This document shows positions 7,017 to 9,303 of a DNA stretch of 9,303 nucleotides, in pieces. Every line of letters starts with the position of its first letter. Positions within the stretch are counted from its first letter, which is position 1. Both the position numbers and the translations under genes were made by a program. The stretch comes from an uncultured Bacteroidota bacterium (lineage in GTDB: Bacteria; Bacteroidota; Bacteroidia; UKL13-3): the NCBI GenBank assembly GCA_903907885.1, contig CAIVPY010000574.1, forward strand, positions 1 through 9,303. Reading direction: 5' to 3'. The notes below the pieces were generated by a model. It had not been told where the DNA came from. It did no database searches and saw nothing but the letters and a program-made list of their open reading frames with translations.

Positions 7017-7210
7017 GTTAATATTACTTACAAATGCTTTTGCATCTTGATATTAATCCTATATTTATTATAATAACCAATTTCTAATATTCAAATTTCC
7101 ACAAAAAATTTGAACAATAATTTGATTGATTTTATAGGTATTTCTCATAAAAATATTTAATATTTATTCAACTATAATAATTACAATTGTGTCATAATAT
7201 ATTTAGTACT

Positions 7211-8779
7211 ATGAAAAACAATTCCTCAATTATTACAAAACTACTTTTCTTCTGTTTTGTATTACTACAAACATTAAACACACAAGCCAACAACATTAGC
7301 GTTGCTAACATTAGCATTACAGGGCAAAACACCACCGCAGGAACCAACAATGCAGCTAACTATTCTATGGTTAAGTTTAACCTTGCTTGGGAAAACTCTT
7401 GGCGCAGTGCAGCCTTAAACTGGGATGCTGCATGGGTGTTTGTAAAATACCGAGTAAATGGTGGCGCTTGGAACCACTGCAACCTACATAATACAGGGCA
7501 CACAGCCGCTACTGGCAGCACCATAGATGCAGGATTGGTAACACCTTCTTCTGCTTTTAATATTACAAGCAACCCAGCAGTTGGCGTATTTATTTACAAA
7601 AATGCAGATGGCAATGGCAATGTAAACTACCAAAACGTGCAGCTACGATGGAATTATGGCAGCCAAGGTGTAGCCGATAATGCCGTATTGGATGTGCAAG
7701 TATTTGCCATTGAAATGGTATATGTGCCTACGGGTGCTTTTGCTGTTGGTGATGGTGGTACTCTCAATCAAGAATATACTTTAACAACAATAAATACAGG
7801 AAATGCCACCACCGCCCCAAGTGGAACAGGCAGCTTAGGAGGACAAGCAGGTGGATACCCAACAGGGCAAACTGCCCCAAGTAGCCCGAATTGGCCTAAT
7901 GGTTACAATGCTTTTTATACTATGAAATATGAATTAACACAAGGGCAATACCGAGACTTTTTAAATACATTAACTTATCCGCAACAGGCAAATAGATGTG
8001 AACAATCAATATTAATCTCTGGTAATATGGCATTGACAACAGGAATATTACCAACTAATCGAAACGGAATTGAGGTTAAAATCGCAGGGAATTTATCGGG
8101 AAATTCTGCGGTTTTTGGATGTGATTTAAATTCAAATAATATTTATGACGAATCAATAGATGGGGAATGGATTGCAGCGAATTATCTATCATGGGGTGAT
8201 TTAGCATCATATATGGATTGGAGTGCATTAAGACCAATGACTGAATTAGAATTTGAAAAATCTTGTAGAGGTATTCTACTTCCTATATTAGATGAATATG
8301 CTTGGGGTACAAATTCCATGAATAGATTATCAAATGTGGATAGTTCTGGTCATAATAATGAACGCATATCTACTGGATATACAATAAATAATGGCGTTGG
8401 TAACATTTCTTGTTGCAATACTCCATTGCGTGTTGGAATATTTAGTAGTAATTCAAGCAATACAGGCAGAGTTAGCTCAGGAGGTACTTTTTATGGTATT
8501 ATGGAAATGTCTGGAAATGTTGCAGAGAATACAATAACGATGTATAATTCGGATGGACTTTCTTTCATTGGTTCACATGGTGACGGTATATTAAATTCTT
8601 CAGGAGACAAAACTAATTACGACTGGGCATCTTCATCAGATGCCTCAGGAACGGGTCCAAGAGGAGCTTGGGGTGATAATCTTACGGCTTTAAAAACCTC
8701 AAGTCGTGAATATATATATCAATCAGTTTATTATAGGTCTCAGACAATGGGCGGCAGAGGCGTTCGTTCAGCACAATAG
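7211..8779 (+). CDS. Secreted FGE/SUMF1-like (C-type-lectin-fold) surface protein
   Basis: 522 aa from ATG 7211; the frame opens at TTG 7187, but the ATG begins a signal peptide (MKNNSSIITKLLFFCFVLLQ, cleavage near TQA26). Residues about 27-165 form a beta-rich N-terminal domain (VKFNLAWENSWR, NWDAAWVFVKYR, LRWNYGSQGVADNA) that I recognise from Bacteroidota surface proteins. Residues about 166-519 match the formylglycine-generating-enzyme/sulfatase-modifying fold: IEMVYVPTGAF (167-177), MKYELTQGQYRDFLN (238-252), NYLSWGDLASYMDWSALRPMTELEFEK (324-350), GIMEMSGNVAEN (429-440) and GRGVR (515-519). The catalytic cysteine pair expected before the terminal GFR-like motif is absent, as no Cys lies after C402. 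A binding or adhesin role is therefore more likely than enzyme activity (inference). An acidic DLNSNNIYDESIDGE stretch (305-319) could bind Ca2+. Base composition changes sharply near residue 250. It heads an apparent operon with the gene at 8784. Confidence 0.85.
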   Translation: MKNNSSIITKLLFFCFVLLQTLNTQANNISVANISITGQNTTAGTNNAANYSMVKFNLAWENSWRSAALNWDAAWVFVKYRVNGGAWNHCNLHNTGHTAATGSTIDAGLVTPSSAFNITSNPAVGVFIYKNADGNGNVNYQNVQLRWNYGSQGVADNAVLDVQVFAIEMVYVPTGAFAVGDGGTLNQEYTLTTINTGNATTAPSGTGSLGGQAGGYPTGQTAPSSPNWPNGYNAFYTMKYELTQGQYRDFLNTLTYPQQANRCEQSILISGNMALTTGILPTNRNGIEVKIAGNLSGNSAVFGCDLNSNNIYDESIDGEWIAANYLSWGDLASYMDWSALRPMTELEFEKSCRGILLPILDEYAWGTNSMNRLSNVDSSGHNNERISTGYTINNGVGNISCCNTPLRVGIFSSNSSNTGRVSSGGTFYGIMEMSGNVAENTITMYNSDGLSFIGSHGDGILNSSGDKTNYDWASSSDASGTGPRGAWGDNLTALKTSSREYIYQSVYYRSQTMGGRGVRSAQ

Positions 8780-8783
8780 GAAT

Positions 8784-9303
8784 ATGAAAAGCCTTTACTT
8801 ACAATACAAAATAGTGATCTTCGCCTTATTTATGGCATGTATCTTTTATAGCTTTGAGGCCAAGGCTATATCTATTGGCATTTCTACTATAAGTTATGAT
8901 GCAGGCTATCCAATACAAGCATCAGGTAGCTTGTCGGCAAGCCTTAGTATTACATTTACCAAAGCAGGTACTTTTAATACGAGTAATGTGTTTACGGCAC
9001 AGCTATCCAATGCCACAGGCTCATTTGCAAGTGCAACCAATATAGGCACGCTTGCAGGTACAAGTGCAGGTGTTATATCTGCTACCATACCTGCCAATAC
9101 CCCTGCAGGCAGTGGCTACAGAATAAGAATTGTGGCATCAAACCCAGCAATTATAAGCGCAGATAATGGCATGGATTTAATTATTACTTACCCCTACACC
9201 TTGGGTGGTAGCGGAAGAGGAGACATCGCCAAAACTTGCAGTGATGTTAGCATCACTTCTCAGCCTAACAGCAATGACCAAATTATTGTAATCAATTCAA
9301 ACA
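8784..9303 (+). CDS. Secreted Ig-like-repeat surface protein, 5' part (cut by window end)
   Basis: ATG 8784 lies 4 bases after the upstream stop, so the two genes are very likely co-transcribed. The frame is open to the window end, with 173 complete codons visible. A signal peptide is clear: MKSLYLQYK, hydrophobic IVIFALFMACIFYSF, then AKA28 as cleavage site. The mature start carries one beta-sandwich repeat (about 29-135) with FTAQLSNATGSFASATNIGT, TIPANTPAGSGYRIRIVAS and NPAI, a pattern common near the N-terminus of long Bacteroidota type IX-secreted proteins. After it comes GGSGRGD (141-147). The sorting domain that would prove type IX secretion would be at the unseen C-terminus. Likely an extracellular or cell-surface protein; ligand unknown. 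Confidence 0.82.
   Translation, partial: MKSLYLQYKIVIFALFMACIFYSFEAKAISIGISTISYDAGYPIQASGSLSASLSITFTKAGTFNTSNVFTAQLSNATGSFASATNIGTLAGTSAGVISATIPANTPAGSGYRIRIVASNPAIISADNGMDLIITYPYTLGGSGRGDIAKTCSDVSITSQPNSNDQIIVINSN

Noticed and set aside
7060..7205. Promoter candidates TATATTTA at 7060-7067 and 7198-7205 for the 7211 gene
   Set aside because: Each matches the -7 box at only 7 of 8 positions. The second is 5 bases from the ATG with no -33 element, and the first has a 17-base gap from TTTTG. Neither is strong enough in such AT-rich DNA.
6848..7210. tRNA-Leu as an attachment site of an integrated element containing the 7211-9303 genes
   Set aside because: No integrase and no second copy of the tRNA 3' end is visible in the window; the downstream genes are ordinary Bacteroidota surface-protein types.
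8600..8779. Variable region of a diversity-generating retroelement at the C-terminus of the FGE-like protein
   Set aside because: The fold class is right, but there is no reverse transcriptase, no template repeat, and no enrichment of AAY (Asn) codons near the C-terminus in the window.
8906..9097. Minus-strand 63-codon frame
   Set aside because: It lies opposite the Ig-like secreted gene, whose signal peptide and beta-sandwich pattern are convincing. Its Ala/Val/Leu-rich translation is a mirror artefact.

Overview
The window reads as part of a low-GC Bacteroidota chromosome. The evidence is Bacteroidota-type promoters (TTG, an 18-19 base gap, then TAnnTTTG), starts without Shine-Dalgarno sequences, signal peptides cleaved before Q in two of the exported proteins, several outer-membrane beta-barrels, and surface-protein families I recognise from this phylum. 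I cannot place it to genus.

Layout. Bases 1-540 hold the 3' part of a small outer-membrane-type protein. A paralogue follows in tandem (731-1465) with its own promoter and a leader of about 100 bases. Facing it, with stop codons overlapping by 4 bases, is a class III sirtuin (1462-2148, minus strand) that keeps the deacylase core but has lost the usual zinc cysteines. Divergent from the sirtuin is a very large outer-membrane beta-barrel protein of unknown function (2239-5727) with an EF-hand-like loop. Next is a compact, probably highly expressed 234-aa beta-barrel protein (5946-6650) with a clear promoter and a strong terminator, then tRNA-Leu(CAA) (6848-6931) with its own promoter and a downstream terminator hairpin. 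The right end holds an apparent two-gene operon. It encodes a secreted protein with a beta-sandwich-like N-terminus and a formylglycine-generating-enzyme-like (SUMF1/C-type-lectin-fold) domain (7211-8779). Four bases later comes the start of another secreted, Ig-like-repeat protein (8784 to the window end).

How the genes work together. Apart from the sirtuin and the tRNA, every gene appears to encode an exported or cell-envelope protein. The only linkage suggesting a joint function is the tight 7211/8784 pair, probably surface or secreted adhesin-like proteins. Nothing here amounts to a defence system, mobile element, CRISPR array or convincing new multi-gene system. The points most worth a second look are the zinc-less sirtuin with a desuccinylase-type Y-x-x-R motif, the abrupt base-composition change inside the FGE-like gene, and the tandem paralogues at the left edge.
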